Assembly (NCBI GenBank): GCA_003538495.1 | Contig: DPSD01000014.1 | Location: 1,799 to 10,167 of the forward strand | DNA length: 8,369 nt | Direction of reading: 5' to 3' | Origin: Accumulibacter sp. | Lineage (GTDB): Bacteria; Pseudomonadota; Gammaproteobacteria; Burkholderiales; Rhodocyclaceae | In this document: piece by piece, positions 5,699 through 8,369 of the stretch | Position numbering within the stretch: position 1 is the stretch's first letter | Layout: each line of letters opens with the position of its first letter | Notes under the pieces: model-generated | The model's input: the letters and a program-made list of their open reading frames with translations, nothing else | Database searches by the model: none | Told to the model about the DNA's origin: nothing | Position numbers and translations under genes: made by a program

Positions 5699-8369
5699 AT
5701 GGCGGGGAGCGAAGCGCTGCCCGCAGTGCTGACCGGCATGAAACCGGAACCCGAACGTGTATTCATCGGTCGGCAGCGGGAGATCGACGCGCTGTATTCG
5801 GCGCTGGAATCGGCGATTGCCGGGCAGCCGCGGGTGGTACTGCTCGCCGGCGAGCCAGGAATCGGCAAGACCCGCACCGCGCAGGAAATTGCCGCGCACG
5901 CTGGCCGTCGCAAGGTGCTGGCACTGTGGGGACGCTGTCCGGAAGATTCGGGCGCGCCGCCCTACTGGCCGTGGCTACAGCTGTTTCGGCGTTACGTCGC
6001 ACTGCACGGTCGGCAAGTGTTGGCCGAGACCAGTGGTGTGGCAGCGGCGCATCTTGCAGCGCTGGATCCGGAACTGGCGGGTCGGCTGCCCGACTGCGCG
6101 CCACTTCCTGTCGAGAGCGACCCGGCCAGATCCCGCTTTCGCTTGTTCGATGCAGTGGCCGGTTTCTGGCGACGTGCCGCCGCGCGGCAGCCGCTGTTGC
6201 TGGTGACCGACGACCTGCATCGCGCCGACGTGCCGTCCTTGCGGCTGCTCGAGTTCGTGATGGCCAACGTTGACGGCAGTCGCCTGATGGTCCTTGGCAC
6301 CTACCGCGATGCGGAAGTGAGTCGGCAGCACCCCTTGTCCGCTACGCTTGCCGAGCTGCACCGAAATGCCTCCGTGCAACGCTTTCTGCTGGGTGGCTTC
6401 AGCCTCGCCGAGACCACCTGCTTCGTCGCCTCGGTGGCCGGGGCCGCCTCGCCCGAACTGGCTGCGGCCTTGCACGACCAGACGGCGGGCCATCCTCTGT
6501 TCCTGACGGAACTGGCGCGCGACCTTCGGCAGGCCAGCGGCAGCGGTGCGGCGAAGCCCGGGAGCGGCTGGAGTGTCGTACCGCGGGGGGTGCGCGAAGT
6601 CATCGGCGCGCGCGTGAACCGCCTGACGCCGCGCTGCGTGGAAGTTCTTCAGACCGCTGCCGTCTTCGGTCGCGAGTTCAGTTCCGACCTGCTCTGCCGG
6701 GTGCTTGGTGCGGTCAGCGAGGACGCGGTTATGGCGACTATTGAAGAGGCTCGGACGGCCAGCCTGATCAACCAGTCGGCGGAATCTGGCAGCTACCAGT
6801 TTGCGCACGCGCTGGTGCGCGACGCCTTGTACGACGAACTACCCGCCAGGCGGCGAGCAGCGCTGCACCAGCAGGTCGGCGCAGCGTTCGAGGCGCACTA
6901 TCAGGGCGACCTGAGCGCTTGCTGGTCCACCCTGGCGCATCACTATCACGCCGCCGGACCGGCCGGCGATGCAGCCAAGGCAATCGAATACGCCAGCCGC
7001 GCCGCCGAGCGGGCGCAAGCGATGCACGCGCACGAGGAGGCCGCGCGCCACTACCTGCGCGCCTGCAGCGCTCTGCCGGCGGGTCCCGGTACGGATGCAC
7101 AACGATGCCGGCTGCTGCTCGGACTGGGTTACGCGCAGAACAGCGCCGGGGCGAGCGCGCTGGCAATGGCCACCTTCGGCGACGCTGCTGCCTGCGCCCG
7201 GCCTCTGGGCGATTCTTCCTTGCTGACGCACGCGGCGATTGGCGTTGCCGACGCGCAGTGGCGCCTCGGCGTCGACGGCTCGCAGGCGGTGCTGCTGATC
7301 CGCGAGGCGCTGGCGCAGCTGGCGCCAGCGGAGAGCCTGGCACGAAGCTCCCTGCTGAGCGCCTTGTGCCAGGCCTTGCTGTTCGCCAATCAGCCGGCTG
7401 AAGCCGAGACGACATTCCGTGAGGCGGTCGCCATCGCCCGCCAGCTTGGCGATTCACTGGTGCTGTTCAGGGCGTTGTGCGCCATCCTGCCCGGGCGCTG
7501 GTACCCCGAACAGTTGGCGCTGCGCATCGACGCTGCACGCGAGGCGGTCGAACTCGCTGGCCATGCCGGTCACCCGAGTCACGAGTCTGCCTACCTCTCC
7601 GGCTGGCACGTCGGCGACCTGATGGAGATCGGCGATACGGTTGCGGCGACGACCACCGCGCGCTTCCATCTGAGTACCGCACAGCGCCAGCGTGAGCCTT
7701 TCAACGAGGCTGCGGCGCTGGCCGCGCTGTCGATGATCGCCACCCACGAAGGCCGTTTTGCCGATGCCGAGCCCCTGGCGGTGCAGGCGCTGCGTTGTGG
7801 CACGCGTTTCGATCGTGCCAACGCGGCTGGCATTTTTGGCGTTCAGATGTTCACCTTGCGGCGCCATCAGGGCCGCTTGCGCGAACTGGCACCGGTGCTC
7901 AAACGGTTTCGCGACCAGGACTCGCGCGGCGCGACCTGGCGCCCGGGCCTGGCGATTCTGCACTGCGAACTCGGTTCGCACGACGAAGCGCAAGAAATCT
8001 TCGAGACCCTCGCGGTCAGCCGCTTTGCCGGCCTGGCGCACGATGCGATCCGTATCGCGAGCATCGCCTATCTCGCCGAGGTGTGCGTCTGGCTGGACGA
8101 CAGCGAGCGCGCACCCACCCTTTACGAACTGCTTGCGCCCCATGCCGGGCGCAATATCGTATTCGGCGCACACACGGCATCCTTCGGCGCCGCCGACCGC
8201 CTGCTCGGGATGCTGGCGACGACGCTTGAGCGCTGGGACGTGGCGCGCGCCCACTTCGAGCAGGCAGTTGTTTTCGACCAGCAGACCGGCGGTCGACCCT
8301 GGCTGGTGCATTCGCGCTGCGCGTTCGCCACGATGCTGATCCGCAGGGCGCTCGGCGACGACCTCCAGC
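5699..8369 (+). CDS. large STAND/AAA-type ATPase with TPR-like repeats (C-terminus cut off by window edge)
   Basis: 890 codons are visible without a stop. The ATPase module starts at about 20 (ERVFIGRQREIDAL). Walker A is GEPGIGKT (51-58, Lys57). A family motif PPYWPWLQLFR follows at 88-97. Walker B is LLLVTDDLH (167-174), a sensor-like GTYRD is at 200-204, and GHPLFL is at 264-269. A winged-helix-like part ends in FAHALVRDALYDEL (368-381), characteristic of MalT/LuxR-type and cyclase-linked ATPases. From about 405 onward is an Ala/Leu-rich helical repeat region (TPR-like), with a late block HFEQAVVFDQQTGGRPWL (852-869) seen near the end of such proteins. There is no N-terminal cyclase, kinase or SARP domain. 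A C-terminal LuxR-type DNA-binding domain may lie beyond the edge. Proteins of this class switch with ATP binding and often act as transcription regulators or signal hubs. The start at 5699 has AGGCGGA upstream; an alternative ATG at 5738 has no ribosome-binding site. Confidence 0.9.
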   Translation, partial: MAGSEALPAVLTGMKPEPERVFIGRQREIDALYSALESAIAGQPRVVLLAGEPGIGKTRTAQEIAAHAGRRKVLALWGRCPEDSGAPPYWPWLQLFRRYVALHGRQVLAETSGVAAAHLAALDPELAGRLPDCAPLPVESDPARSRFRLFDAVAGFWRRAAARQPLLLVTDDLHRADVPSLRLLEFVMANVDGSRLMVLGTYRDAEVSRQHPLSATLAELHRNASVQRFLLGGFSLAETTCFVASVAGAASPELAAALHDQTAGHPLFLTELARDLRQASGSGAAKPGSGWSVVPRGVREVIGARVNRLTPRCVEVLQTAAVFGREFSSDLLCRVLGAVSEDAVMATIEEARTASLINQSAESGSYQFAHALVRDALYDELPARRRAALHQQVGAAFEAHYQGDLSACWSTLAHHYHAAGPAGDAAKAIEYASRAAERAQAMHAHEEAARHYLRACSALPAGPGTDAQRCRLLLGLGYAQNSAGASALAMATFGDAAACARPLGDSSLLTHAAIGVADAQWRLGVDGSQAVLLIREALAQLAPAESLARSSLLSALCQALLFANQPAEAETTFREAVAIARQLGDSLVLFRALCAILPGRWYPEQLALRIDAAREAVELAGHAGHPSHESAYLSGWHVGDLMEIGDTVAATTTARFHLSTAQRQREPFNEAAALAALSMIATHEGRFADAEPLAVQALRCGTRFDRANAAGIFGVQMFTLRRHQGRLRELAPVLKRFRDQDSRGATWRPGLAILHCELGSHDEAQEIFETLAVSRFAGLAHDAIRIASIAYLAEVCVWLDDSERAPTLYELLAPHAGRNIVFGAHTASFGAADRLLGMLATTLERWDVARAHFEQAVVFDQQTGGRPWLVHSRCAFATMLIRRALGDDLQ

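Noticed and set aside
5975..8311. Minus-strand open frames of 277 and 285 codons inside the ATPase region
   Set aside because: They are Gln/Arg/Gly-rich shadows. The plus-strand ATPase frame is continuous with Walker A, Walker B and repeat motifs across the same bases.

Overview
The window is gene-dense and GC-rich (roughly two thirds G+C by eye). Gene content and protein style suggest a betaproteobacterium, plausibly Rhodocyclales or a Candidatus Accumulibacter-like lineage. That placement is an impression from protein style, not a phylogeny. I see no tRNA, rRNA, CRISPR array, insertion sequence or phage gene.

Left part, minus strand (1-1523). A cheB chemotaxis methylesterase runs off the left edge, so its C-terminus is missing. 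Upstream of it is a small tetratricopeptide-repeat (TPR) protein gene, separated by 136 bp that hold a strong stem-loop. The CheB receiver domain has unusual residues, notably Arg where the near-invariant switch Lys is expected.

Middle part, minus strand (1612-5106). In order of transcription come an OmpR-family response regulator (QseB/PmrA type), a membrane histidine kinase (QseC/PmrB type) overlapping it by ATGA, and a periplasmic DegP/HtrA protease with two PDZ domains. The kinase and the protease are 82 bp apart. That gap, together with the kinase stop codon, carries a direct repeat matching the PmrA/QseB-type box (YTTAAK-N5-YTTAAK), with a possible -10 element 11 bp downstream. The simplest reading is an envelope-stress circuit in which the regulator also drives degP from its own promoter. 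A candidate promoter for the regulator-kinase pair, with a perfect TTGACA -35 and a perfect 16-bp palindrome near the predicted transcription start, lies in the divergent intergenic region.

Right part, plus strand (5392-8369). A small DUF4242 protein (SCO4226-like, a family with a nickel-binding member) is followed after 49 bp by a large STAND/AAA-type ATPase with a long TPR-like region. The ATPase gene runs off the right edge after 890 codons. The two are probably co-transcribed. A small hairpin covers the ribosome-binding site of the ATPase gene.

The long open frames antisense to cheB, degP and the ATPase are high-GC shadows and are not annotated.
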